A stretch of 25,338 nucleotides of DNA from Fomitopsis serialis (lineage: Eukaryota; Basidiomycota; Agaricomycetes; Polyporales; Fomitopsidaceae), in the NCBI RefSeq assembly GCF_022376445.1, contig NW_025955480.1:1-25338 (forward strand), given 5' to 3'. The notes under the pieces were generated by a model that had not been told where the DNA came from, did no database searches, and saw only the letters and a list, made by a program, of their open reading frames with translations. The translations under genes and the position numbers were made by a program. Below are positions 1 to 10,769 of this stretch, in pieces (positions within the stretch are counted from its first letter, which is position 1; every line of letters starts with the position of its first letter).

Positions 1-188
1 TACGAGAGCGTACAGTCTTTACGAACTAAGCTCCGCCCCGATGCCTCGAAGGCGACCCCTCCGATGACAACATCATGTTTCTGCGCGTTAGACGGTCTCT
101 CCGCGGCTTGCGAGCGCGGCGGGGGCGCGTTTTGGGGACGAGCGGTCTTGCTGGCTGGTTTGTAGCTCGGATTGACATAGACGTTGCT

Positions 189-371
189 CTAGGGTGTGCT
201 GTAGGCCGAACCGTCGGCCGCGATTGCGGATGATGTTCTCCAGTCTTGTGGCGGTTGATAACACCTGTACGGGGGTGAGTGACATGTCCGGTGAGCTCTC
301 TCGGATGGTTCACCTGAAAGACGAGCTATTTCAAGCTTGAGGGCTGCTGCTGAGGTGGAAGGTGCGTCCAT
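189..371 (-). CDS. Doubtful small ORF, possible 5' exon of a gene leaving the window
   Basis: An ATG at 371 lies in a good context (ACCACC before ATGG) and opens a 60-codon frame beginning MDAPSTSAAALKLEIARLSG, which looks helix-forming. Downstream the most protein-like reading changes frame: about 65 codons ending near 88 contain TRLENIIRNRGRRFGLQ, and a third open frame ends near 26. Each step is what one missing base, or a missed intron, would cause. I do not recognise the protein. It could equally be chance open reading in GC-rich DNA, since all three minus frames are open here. Confidence 0.22.
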   Translation of the reverse strand: MDAPSTSAAALKLEIARLSGEPSERAHRTCHSPPYRCYQPPQDWRTSSAIAADGSAYSTP

Positions 372-1690
372 GGTGGTCAAGAATCAAGATGGGGAAGCAG
401 CGGGTCTGTTGAGGACGACGTAGTCTTGAGCTTAAGTCAGCGGGTTCACGACGGTACCCACGTGGCTGGTGCATGTGCAAATCCGCCAGTCCCTGCAATA
501 GGCAACTGCTGTGTTTCCGAATCGAGTTGTGCTCATTACGTAGTAACTCACTTACTCTGGCTCTTCGTTACCGCAATATCTGTCGCTTTGACTGAGGCCA
601 TGCAGAATCCAATTCTTTTTGATATATTCTACTGGGCAAGTGAACTGTCTCCTGAACACACAGCGGCCAGCGCTCTGTGCAACCTGACGCTTGAAGTACT
701 GCCAGTGGCAGGAGTCGACTGGCACAGTCGTTCGTTCCCCAACAGTGTGCCGGAGACTTGCAGTGGTGTCGTGGTCAATTCTCGCATTCCAGATTGTTCG
801 CAGCGCTTCAGGATCGTGTTTGAGGCTCTGCTGCATCTATCGCCGAATTACGGCGGATCAGATGCAGAGTCGATGTTCAAACGTTCAACATTCAACGATT
901 GCTGTACTGCATGCTAGTAGTCACAGCAGTCCGATGTGCTTACACGCTCTGGGAATTGGCTAGGGCACGGTATGTAGTCGCATCTTCCGTGGTACGATGA
1001 CTGAACAACGCGCCTCGAACAGGCCGTCGTTCAACGTAGCATTTGACACGCGACTTAGAAATCATATTGCAGTCGAATGCCAGGACAGTACATAGTAAGT
1101 TTGAAATGACGACGTCAGATTGCGTGGTCCCGGACACTGATTAGGATAGCGTAGCGCCTGGCTGTCACGGTGAAGACTGGATAGAATGAATCACACCTCA
1201 CGCATCTATCTAAAGGCTGCAAGGCGCGAATGGGATCAAACACAGGTGAGCTCGTATTGATTGCGCATGCGCACTGTGTATTGCAATACGAAACCTCGCA
1301 TTAACCATCACACCCGACGCATCGCTCTAGCGGCGGTGCCATAGGTAATCAACAGTCGTGCGATGCGAAAGGCGACTGTTTTATGTCTGCGTCGCCAGAC
1401 GTGTCGTTGTGGGAGGCTGGGACCTCCGCACCGCTTCAACGATGGCACCACCCGATAGTGTCACGTCGCCAGAGAGCTGTCATGGGTCGAGTCATTGGTC
1501 ACCGTACGACGTTTTCCAACGCTGCAGTCTACAACAATAATAACGCTTGCGATTACAGCCACATCATGGCTATTCATAGAGCTTTATATACATACGAACC
1601 TCGTAGACGGAATGTCGTCGGCTTGCTTGGGAACTCCTGACGCGGCCCTACACCATTGGTGATATTCGTCGGATAACTCAATCCAGTGAA
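372..1690. other. No supported gene
   Basis: A plus-strand frame of 163 codons (426-917) is open, but it begins with TTG, its first ATG is well inside, and it shows no motif, signal peptide or splice pattern. The other short frames are similar. No RNA gene, tandem repeat or terminal inverted repeat was seen. Confidence 0.4.
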
Positions 1691-2880
1691 ATGGCGACTC
1701 AGCACATCGATATCGGTCCAAGCATAGGATGCATGTTTGTGGCGCTCGGCCCCTTTTCCGTGATGTGAGTCCAGCAACCCAATATGTTCACAGCATTGAC
1801 GAAGTCCTTCAGGTTGTATGGACTTGCATGTGCTCAATTCTTCTACTATACTCGTCATTACCTGGACCATGACCAACTATATCTCAAGGGATTCGTGCGT
1901 CATCCAGTTTCAAGCAATGGATCTGTTGTGTTCCGTACTGACAGCTGTTCAGGTGTTCTTGATTTGGTTGGCAACAACTCTGCTTCGGGTTCAAGTCGTC
2001 AAAACTAACATAGCTCGCAAGGCTGCTTGACACAGTCGTGACCGCTGCTGACAGTTGTGTACGTGTGCAGTTTCTTGCTGGCCGTAGATGAAGCGGATCA
2101 CTATAATCGCAAATAATAGATCGTGTGGTCCATCGTTGTTCGACATCACGGCGACTTACCAAACGCTCTTACTTACCCGAAGTACGCAGCCTTTTTGTAC
2201 ACAGTGTGTTCTCACGTGCGTGAGTATCCAGCTCACATATTCTTCATGCAGAACATTCGACGTGAGTACTGTTGCTTACCTTATCCTACGATAACAAAAC
2301 AAGACCTACTGATCCCTGTCAAAATCGCAGCTGGAGTATGCAACTATGGCACGTCATCCTCCGATGGTACAGCAGTCAGGAACTAATGCTCATGCAGTCC
2401 GTAATTATCTGCGCCGTACAGATGTGTGTATTGGAGACCTCCGGTAACAAACTGCCATGTTGAGATTGTCCTAGGTTCTACATCCATGGCATATGGCATT
2501 GTAAGTTTCCGGGTAACTAATGGATATGTACACAATACTCTAACACATACATGATCTCTAGTGCTATCAAACTCTTCTTTGAAGGCTAAGATAGCGTTGA
2601 CTGTTCTTCCGGTAAGTGCCCGGTTGTTAGTGTGTCGGTAAAGTTCAGACGAGGAATTTGGATTTAGCTGCTATCATCACTTTTGTCTCTAGGTGAGTGT
2701 CCTCGAGCACTGTCCAGTCGGACGCTATTTTTGACCTCTGCATGCTAGCCATGAGCCTTTGTACAGTCTTTCAAGTCATCGCGCTGCCAATCATACTGAC
2801 CATACCTTTTCTCCCTCTCTCACAGGGGGTGTACTTGTTATTGCGTAAGAGAACCTTAAGCTTCGAATTGATATTCTGAG
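1691..2880 (+). CDS. DUF6534-like integral membrane protein, multi-exon, 3' part unresolved
   Basis: Three exons splice cleanly. Exon 1 is 1691-1764, from ATG (MATQHIDIGPSIGCMFVALG). A 48-bp intron (GTGAGT to TTCAG, 1765-1812) follows. Exon 2 is 1813-1894 (LYGLACAQFFYYTRHYLDHD then LYLKGF). A 58-bp intron (GTGCGT to TTCAG, 1895-1952) leads to exon 3 from 1953 (VFLIWLATTLLRVQVV). This order (glycine-rich first helix, YG..C.Q..YY, LK..V, LW..DT-like helix) matches my memory of basidiomycete DUF6534 seven-helix proteins of unknown function. Further pieces follow with plausible splice sites: VQFLAGRR near 2070, a segment ending ALTVLP before GTAAGT near 2615, and STVQSDAIFDLCMLAMSLC near 2705. 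I could not join them into one frame, so the gene may be degraded or its introns only partly found. The end coordinate is approximate. Confidence 0.5.
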
Positions 2881-3754
2881 GTGTATAAGACTGGCAGTAC
2901 GCTGGCTTACCACTGGGTTTTCTGGAGACTTCGACCTGCGGTCACAGTAGGTCTTCGAGATACAATCTTGGGAAAGAATGGCGGCTGATTGTGTATCAGG
3001 CACCGATGATGGCCAGAGTCTGGCTTGCTGCAGTAACAGATGTGTACATCTGCGTCGTCCTTTCATGGGTGTTAAACAAGAAGAAGACAGGTTCCAAACA
3101 GTACAGTACTTCTCACCCATTGCTTTGACCACCTCACAGTGACATCTCATTCACTTAGAACGGACAGCCTGATTCGCAAGCTCATCGCGCACGTTGTGAA
3201 TCGCGGTGTCCTCTCTGCGTGAGGCACTTCCCCGAATCCCCTTGTATTGCAATAACTGATGAAACACGGGAACGACACTACAGTGTGATGCAAATCGCAT
3301 TGTGTACAACGGTGTGTCATTATATATGTGCGATATATTGTCATGGCACACTAGTACTGACGATGCCGGTAAAAGTGGTTAGCATACTTGTATGAACAGA
3401 ATGTGATATGGATCGTATTTCACTCTATTGGGGGCAAAGGTACGCATTCTATTTGCCGTCGTCTTTCATCTGCCGCACACCGTTGACCAACTGAACTCCT
3501 CTCGCAGTCTACGTAAATTCCATGATGGCCATGTAAGCAGCCGTCATTATCCGTGTAGTACACGCAACTGCCTCACCCCGAGTCATTCTGCAGTTTGAAC
3601 GCCCGTCAATACCTGAAAAAGGGGCTGCTGCATGATGTTTACTTGTCCGGGTTTACGAATGCATGACAGGCCAGAGACGACCAATCCGGAAGGCCCACGC
3701 CCCATGATGAATTTCGTGTAAACAAACCGCAGCACGTTCGATCAAAGACCTCTC
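2881..3754. other. No supported gene
   Basis: A 119-codon minus-strand frame (2791-3150) overlaps the 3' end of the membrane-protein gene and has no recognisable motif. The rest of the interval is moderately AT-rich with short frames only. No RNA gene or repeat was recognised. Confidence 0.4.
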
Positions 3755-3774
3755 TAACGCATCAGCAAAGCCTC

Positions 3775-3872
3775 TGTTTGTCTGAGACACCCTAAGACAT
3801 CTAAATGTGTCTGAGCGATCTAATCGCTGTCTAAGGCACCTAATGCGTCTAGCACTGTCTAAGCTTCTTGCG
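3775..3872. repeat. Left subterminal repeat cluster of the transposon
   Basis: Five GTCTGAG/GTCTAAG/GTCTAGC words occur here, most of them followed by or interleaved with CTAA-containing words at irregular 14-22 bp spacing. The opposite flank of the transposase carries the complementary word in inverted orientation. Such clusters are typical transposase-binding regions in DNA transposons; that role is inferred. Confidence 0.45.
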
Positions 3873-4105
3873 CACTAACGGGCTCTTCAGTAGGAGTATG
3901 ATAGGGCTCGAGCACATCCGACTACATCACGTGAAGCGTCCTACGCCCGTGCACGGGCGCTGGATTTGAGCGTCTACGGTTGACCCCTTTCTGGGCATAC
4001 GATCGCATGCACAGAATTCGCATCCCTATAGCGTACAAAGAAATGAGAAGCAAACGAGAAGTTGACATTAGGCAGAATAGCAGTATTAAACAAATACAGT
4101 AAGGT

Positions 4106-6126
4106 CTATGCGAGAGAAGCCCCCTCGAGATCCTCGAAAATTGAGTCAGGAACAACACGATGCCCACGATATTTTTTCGCCGCATATGCAGCCTGACGTC
4201 CATTCAGTCCTTTGGCGTAGGCATCGAGGAATCGACGCGAGCGGCGAACAAAGCTAAAAGAGATGAATCAGTGTGAGTATCATGCAGGATCTGTCACAGT
4301 ACTGACCGCCGAATAGAGACCAAGTCAACTGACTCGGAACAAATGGCCTGCTTCACATACATCTCGAGATCGCTATCCTTCGACGACTGCGGGAATCGGC
4401 GATAAACCTGCTTCGCATGGCACCAACACTGCTCAATGGGATTCAATTCGGGATGGAATTTCGGCAGGAGGAGCACACGGAAGCCGCGTGCCTTGCACCG
4501 CTTCTCCACGAGTGACTCGATCCCGGCGAAATCTTCCTCCTCGAACAGCATCCGCCGCAAGCAGCAGTGTGTTTGACCCGGTTCACATTTGAAGGCCTTG
4601 CACTCTGCACGCATCGCGGATGTGTTCTCCACCCCGCGCTCCTCCATGATCTTCGCCATACCCTTGAATTTGCCAGCGAGCGCAGGCTCAGCAGGGTATT
4701 CATCAGGGTAATACAATGGCTGTGGCTTTCCATTCCAGGTCGCATCAGCCATCCTGATCTTCGTCTTCACAGGCTTTCCATCGGGACGACAGACAACCTT
4801 CCCGTGTTCATCAACCACATTGATCACAGATCCGAAGTTATCGCTGGGGCCTTTGGGCATACGGCGAGCTGAGAGGGCATCATCTTCGCGTTTGATGTGA
4901 GTGCGGGCATTGTCGAGCACGAAGATATGATCGTCGTCGGGGTAGTCCCATTGTAGGATGTCCATGGCAGTGTCAAGCTGCCGCTCGATATCTGCACCAG
5001 ACAGATAGCCATCGCGGTTCTTCCCAGCACGAAAGAGCATCCGCGCCGAGCGTTGACCATCGCGCGACGCGAGCCAGCCGTAATCCGCGGAAATGAAGTC
5101 GGACACCATGATGGAAGGTCCTTCACCCTTGGGCGGGGTGTTCACCTCGTCATCTTCCTGGTACCAGTACATGCGCCGCCGATCATTGGCGTAGAAGGTA
5201 CTCTCGTCGTGATACCAGATCACGATATGACGCCCAGAAAATGGACGGTCGATCACTTCGCCCACGCCGTCTTCGGTCCATCGACGCAATCGGCCCTCCA
5301 TATCAATGATCGCGGGAATGAAGATGTTGTTCCGGTATTCCACAACATCCTCACGCTCATGCCCATCAACGTACTGGCGCTTTGGACCTCGGCCCCATCG
5401 GTACCCCAGTGAGTGCAGCCATCGCTTCGCTGTGGCGAGGCTGATGTTTCCATCTAGGGAGTACTTCTCCTTGATCTCCGGGGTGTCAAGGAAAGTGATG
5501 ATGTCCTCGGCCTTGACGTCTTTGCCCTTGGTCCATAGGTGAGCTCGGATGTCTTGTGCAAGGTCCTCGTCTAAGACTGATACAGTCCAGGTATTGGGGC
5601 ATGGTATTGGTATGGCATCTCTGTCTCGCAGATAGGTACGACACCATTTACGCAGCGTACGAGATGCTGTTTCGTGTTCGCCAACCCGATGTGATTCACA
5701 GGCCAACTCGGACGCAGCTATCCAGCCAGGCTCCTCAATATTGCAACTGTAATGCCACAGCATCAGCTGCATCTTCTCAAGTCTCTCGCGAAGGAGGTCG
5801 CTTCCAACGAAGTGCTTGTACCCTCGTCCCGTCTTCCTGGGAGGCCGGAGAAGGTTCGAGATGTCCTCCCAGGCCTGATGTGCCTCATCCCTGCTCGGAG
5901 GTGGGTCGAAGATGCCATGATGTCCTGATCGCTGACTAATGGAGGAAGATGCAGGGTTTGGCGAAGCCTGCTCACCCTGTTCAGCAGCGAAACAGTGGAT
6001 TTGACATGTCAGGCTACCTACATCGACAACAGATGCCGTGTCATTGTCTGCCAGCAAAGCCGGGTCAATCACGGCACTGATATTGTGTGATGGGCCAGGT
6101 GAGGGTGCTCTTGTTGCAGGGCTCAA
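4106..6126 (-). CDS. DDE transposase, Tc1/mariner-like, two exons
   Basis: Exon 1 (6126-4307) and exon 2 (4253-4106) are joined by a 53-bp intron (GTCAGT to TTTTAG), giving about 655 residues. The protein would cut and paste its own element. The N-terminal ~100 residues are Ser/Pro-rich. A helix-turn-helix-like stretch lies near 200-250 (TAKRWLHSLGYRWGRGPKRQ). The catalytic core shows D at ~307 (WYHDESTF), D at ~405 (FVLDNARTH) and E at ~565 (FHPELNPIEQCW), the usual DDE_3-type order. Exon 2 adds the basic tail FVRRSRRFLDAYAKGLNG followed by YRGHRVVP, which I associate with this basidiomycete transposase group. No stop or frame break interrupts the spliced frame. The start is uncertain: the frame is open at 6126 with TTG, upstream codons lack an in-frame ATG before a stop, and the first internal Met is near residue 119. 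A short upstream exon is possible. Confidence 0.85.
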
Positions 6127-6189
6127 GAACTCGTCGGCTTTGGGCTGACTCGGAGTGGCAGACTCCTCGGCCCATGTACATCAGCAAAA

Positions 6190-6360
6190 CTGCAAGTTTG
6201 TCTGAAGCAGTCTGAGAGGACTGACTCAGACTCCTCAGACCCGTCAGACTTCGCGTCTGACAACGGGAGATTAGTTCTGACATCAGAAGCAATCTCTGAT
6301 GTCAGACGGCCTTCAGACCATCACTCAGACCATTTCAGATGGTCGTCAGACTGCTGCTTA
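6190..6360. repeat. Right subterminal repeat cluster with a 12-bp palindrome
   Basis: Seven CAGAC words in TCAGAC context and several GTCTGA words lie upstream of the transposase. Within them is a perfect inverted repeat: arms 6276-6287 and 6295-6306 (TCTGACATCAGA and its complement) around a 7-nt loop. The cluster mirrors the one at 3775-3872. It may hold transposase-binding sites and the transposase promoter; both roles are inferred. Confidence 0.5.
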
Positions 6361-6368
6361 GAGCGTAA

Positions 6369-7269
6369 CAGAACGTAGTACTAATAGTACATACAATACA
6401 CTGTAAACTACCAGCTAGTACTCATCGTGATCTTACCTGTCTGTCCACCCACATACCCACCCTCCCTTCGCCACTGTGCTTGCCGGTTCCGACAACGCCC
6501 CACTTGCTGGGCGTCGGGCTATCATGTCGGGGTTCGGTGAACTGATGTCCACGGGCCGTGGATCCGTGGGCAATCGTGTAGGTGCTCGCAATTGGCGTGC
6601 GTTGCGCGCACCCTGCCCGTCGCGGTCACCCATGATTGTTCCGTGCCCACCTTCCATTCGTCAGTCGTGTTCGCCCGCCCGCCCGCTCGCTCAGCCGCCC
6701 ACTCGCTCGCCCGCTCTCCCGCCGTCTGCTCGCTCGCCCACACGCTCGCCGGCCGCATGGTAGAGGGCGGCGGGGTGATGTAGGAGGGCTGTGGCAGGGC
6801 GAGAAGGCGGTGGCGTGGCGCGGAGGGCCCAAGCTCACGACTTGTAATGGCGCCTCACTCGTCGTGCCTCGTATGCACTGCACCCAGTCTCTATTCAAGG
6901 AGATCTGTCTACAGAGTGCATACAAAGCGGTGACGAGGTAAAGGCTGAGGTCTCATAGGTGCACAGGCGCGCCATACGAGCCCTCAGGCAAACAATGACA
7001 AACATACAAGACGAGACATACCGTAACGGGAATATCCGTTACACCCTCCCCCACTGGACACGACCACGGGTCCCAGCGATAACCAGAGAAACAGATAGAA
7101 AAAAGGAAAAGGAAAGGAAACATATGCAACAACCCAACGGTGGTAGCAAGTGGCAAAACAAAGATGATGTTGAACTGTAGACAACGACATGCTAGATCGT
7201 GTCAGTGAGCAGACACAACCGTTCACCATTGTCATACATAACTCGATGGAGTTATGCAACCAGGAACGT
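6369..7269. other. Intergenic, low-complexity pyrimidine-rich tract, no supported gene
   Basis: Positions 6655-6765 hold a GCCCGC/GCTCGC simple-sequence tract that keeps all six frames open by composition (Arg/Pro/Ala/Ser-rich readings). A small inverted repeat GTAACGG...CCGTTAC with a 6-nt loop sits near 7022-7041, and a purine-rich stretch near 7090-7120. Part of the interval is probably the 3' untranslated region of the minus-strand gene ending at 7276. Confidence 0.4.
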
Positions 7270-10200
7270 AGACTACTACTCGGACTCGGAGTAGTAGTCT
7301 GCATCTTCCGAGTTACCCTCATCTTCGGCAGATAGTGCAGAAGAACTTTGGGTATCCTCCATCTCGGACTGCTCGTAGTAGTCAGAGACTACTACCGAGT
7401 TTGTCTCTTCAGACCCTGAACTTCGTGAGTACCACGAGCTATGGTGCTCGGACTCGGAGAAGTACTCCGACTCAATCTGGTCAGGGTACTCCTCACGAGT
7501 GGTGGTATGAGGCTCCTCATCAGAGGAGTTATACCAGTCGGAGTCATCCCGAGGTTGACTGCGAGGTGGTACAACAAGCCATCCCAGCTTGTTGTAGGCC
7601 CAATATCGCACCATCTCCATAGGTAATGGTGCAATGAGCAGAGGATCAAACTCGAGAGGAACCACTTCCAATTCCCTCTGGAAGTGGTCCCATGCTCGAC
7701 GAGCAGCACGAGAATATGTCCCCGGTCGCGGGGACATCTCCTCGATGGCCTGTCCACAGCTGAGTGCAGATCTCTTGCAGTGAGCCCAAATGGCCCACTC
7801 GCCATCACTCGCCGCGGATTCAGCCTCGTCGAAATCGTGGTCGAGCTGGTCCGCGAGGAGGCTGAAACACAACTCGTGCAACACCTTGTCCATGGGCCAT
7901 CGACTCACGTCAATGGTTACTGGACGATCCGGCGCAGTCGGTACTCGGTTCAATGCTGGTATGTCGCTGCGCGAGGTACTAACTTCCCGAGTGATGTCGT
8001 GGCCGCGACGGTCACCTGTACTCTGTACGTCGAGTCGATCGCTCGATGCGCGTGGTACGGGTGGTACCTGTCTCGGTGTTCGACGTGAAGCTCGTACATC
8101 GAGCTCAACGCTGGATGTACCGCCCGTGACTGCGTCCGATCCCAGTACATCACTATATGATGTACTGGTGGTGTTGTGGAACAAGCGGTGGCCATTCGAG
8201 GCCCCGCTCCCTTCCCCTCTCAGGAGAGTACCCCCCCTCGTAGAGGAGGTATCTCCTCCTTGCACTCGCGCCGGCTCGGTCTCGGTATCAGCAGTAGTCG
8301 TTGAACGCTGCCGTTCACCTGAGTCCGATGATTCCAGCCCTTGCGGTGGCTGTTCCTTCTTACGGGCGCGCGACGACGCCCTGGTCGTCGCATCAATCGA
8401 TGCGGGCGCATCGCCCAGTAAGTTGGATGTGCCTGCCAGTGCCACACCATACGGTCCAGGTATTCGCACCCGCGAGTACGAGGACTCGTCCTCGCCAAGT
8501 GTCTCCTTTACTGGAGTTATTGACGTGGACTTGTCAGTCCACGTCGATCCCTTCGATTGAGCCGGGTCCGAGTAATGAGACGGCACATATATCTTGGACG
8601 TGCTCGGCGGTAGGTCCCGGTCTTGTTTGTTGGATGTGCCAAGTACCTCACGGTACTTGGTGTTGTGTTCGTCGCCATGAGCCGCGGCCAGTCCACGTTG
8701 GTCTTCGAGGTACTGCCAGTGGACGCGACGTGCAGGTGGCATGTAGCGTCCCGACGGTCGCCATCCGTGCTCGGGTGCAGCCTGTCGTACATCTACCTTT
8801 GTAGATGTTCCGGTCGACTGCTCGCGATCCACGGGATCTGGCCTGCCCGTTTCTTCGTCAATGCTCGTTTCAGTGTCGCCCAGTGGTGGCACTGTAACGG
8901 GAGAAGGTGGGTGGGAGAGTACCTCACGGTACTCGCCCTGGTCAGTCAGACGATCGTGTCCGCCTGCAGCACCCTCTGCATCGAATGTAGTGCTTGATGG
9001 CGGTGCCGCACCAGACGTGGAGAGGTGGGACGCGTCGGTAGGGCGTGTATGCACTTCGGACGCGCCGCCGTGCGAGGCCACAGATACGACTGCTATGTCG
9101 TTCTGTGGTGTGAATGGACCACTGTCCCTTGCGGCGACCTTTGGGGTGGTCGCAATCGGCGCGGGCAGTGGTACAGGACCGGGTGACGGCGGTCGCGAGG
9201 CGAGTACTGATGTGTACTCGCTCATCGGGTCACCGGCGAGCTCAGTAATGCTGGCGTCGAGTGTAATACTCGACGTCAGTGGTGGTGTCGGGATGGGACA
9301 TGGTGACGGCGAGGCGAGTACCGTGAGGTACTCGTTGTCGAGCTCACCGCCGAGCTCCTCTGCATATGCGTCGCCCATGAAGCCCGACGTCCACGTAGGA
9401 GTTACCAGGACGTTGGGTGCGTCGAACGAGCTTGTGTGTTCGTCGATCATACCGCCGTGCCTGACCATGCCGGGTACGATCTGTAGGTCGTCCCCTAGGC
9501 CGATTGTACCACAGTCGTATGCGGTGACTGCCACGACAACCGCCTCGGTTGTTGTGTTCGTCACGGGTGGTGGTAGCGGTGTAGAAGATGGTGGTGGAGG
9601 CGGGGGAGGTACGTCCGGTAGGGGCGTACCTTCGTCTTTCGAGCACTTATGCTCGGCTTCCTCGCCTACGCCGCACCCTTCCCCTTCTCCTCCTTCTGCC
9701 TGACCCTCCTCAACTGCCCCTCCTGCCTCCGCACCCTCATCCCCGTCTACCTCGTGCCTGACCTGACCCTCTGTCCGTTCGGCGCTCGATCTTCGGGTCA
9801 TGCGTGAGTTCTCCGACTCTCGGAGCCTGTCGTACTCGCCATGGGTGTCGGGGGCCGCGGAGAGGTTGGTGTGAAGCTGGTAGGGGGTCCCTAGGAGCGA
9901 GCCATCGGCGAGAACTATGAAGTTCTCGCCGGGTTGACGGATGGGAGTCCGTTCTGGTCGGTCAGGTCCGTAGGCGCCGGTCGCTGCACTGTCGGTAGTG
10001 CAGCAGTCGGGTCGCGAGCTCGAGTTCGCGCGTTCCTCGGGAGTACGCGATCGTCGGGCTGCGCGCTCGTCGGGGCGCCGGGATCGCGGGGAGGATGGTG
10101 GTTGCAGGAAAGGTCGAGATCGAGGTCCGCCACTTCGTCGAGCCGGTCGAAATCGTATCGCGGGCTTCCTGGCTGAACCGCCAAAGGTTCAGCGGTCTTG

Positions 10201-10769
10201 ACGAGACCGAGGGCTTGCACTTCCTGTTGGAAGTGCACGTCTTCTTCAGGCGCTGCCGCGTACAATCGGTGGCTGCTGGAGAGATCGAGGCCGTCCGGAT
10301 AGTCTGCCAGTTGAATCGCGGGCGGTTCGACTGCGCGGACGTGAGCTACTTGTGCTCGCGAAGGGGCAGTAGAGGCCTCTCGCAGAGAGGCCTTTCTTAG
10401 AGAGGCCTTACGCCTCGGTCGGCTTTCCAGAATCCTTGCGGAGTCGAGCGCGTCGCGGGAGCACTCGTCGGGGTCGTCCCGTGGTTTGGCCGACTGAACC
10501 ACAGAAGGTTCAGCTGCGTCGGAGCAGCCGGAGGCCTGCACTTCCTCGCGGAAGTGCCATCCATCTTGGGACGCCGATGTTAGCGCGATGCTACTGTCCG
10601 ACAAGGGGTCCGCTGCACTAGTGGCAGTCGAGGTGAGATGGGGCACGATGGTCATGCATCGCTGCAAGTCCATCGTGCCTCCTTGCGAATCGGAGAGTAC
10701 GACCGCGAGGTCGTCCTGCAGTGCATGCGTGCCGTTTTGCGGAGTGGAAGAGACGACCATTAGGTCGTC
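7270..10769. repeat. Array of short perfect inverted repeats (hairpins) in coding sequence
   Basis: Perfect arms of at least 8 bp with 3-8 nt loops start at 7270 (12 bp), 7375 (9), 7570 (10), 7661 (10), 7716 (9), 8142 (11), 8370 (8), 8522 (10), 8639 (9), 8789 (8), 9200 (8), 9255 (8), 9315 (8), 9906 (11), 9983 (8), 10216 (9), 10373 (8) and 10538 (8). Many 6-7 bp examples lie between, for instance at 8917, 9536, 9640, 10699 and 10752. Loops of four bases dominate. Arm sequences differ from hairpin to hairpin, so this is not one dispersed element. They lie inside the reading frame of the minus-strand gene, and the last one contains its stop codon. Confidence 0.85.

Larger units (their letters stand above)
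3755..6368 (-). mobile_element. Tc1/mariner-like DNA transposon (provisional ends)
   Basis: The element is inferred from an apparently complete DDE transposase flanked on both sides by clusters of related words in opposite orientation: GTCTGAG/GTCTAAG near 3775-3872 and TCAGAC near 6190-6350. The outermost similarity I can see is TAACGC at 3755-3760 against GCGTAA at 6364-6368, followed inward by weakly matching sequence. These ends are provisional. A clear TA target duplication is not visible, since the bases outside do not match well. Length would be about 2.6 kb. Confidence 0.4.

Noticed and set aside
426..917. 163-codon plus-strand frame
   Set aside because: It starts with TTG, has no early ATG, no motif and no splice pattern, and overlaps open frames on the other strand.
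1895..1952. Frameshift in the DUF6534-like gene after LYLKGF
   Set aside because: A 58-bp GTGCGT to TTCAG intron joins it in phase to VFLIWLATTLL, which fits the expected next helix.
6655..6783. Arg/Pro/Ala/Ser-rich frames in the GCTCGCCC tract
   Set aside because: They are simple-sequence translation open in many frames, with no conserved motif.
7684..9703. Long plus-strand frames across the hairpin gene (for example 7790-8560 and 8861-9703)
   Set aside because: They are antisense shadows: near-palindromic coding sequence and GC-rich codons keep the opposite strand open. The minus frame is longer and holds the repeated motifs and a globular domain.
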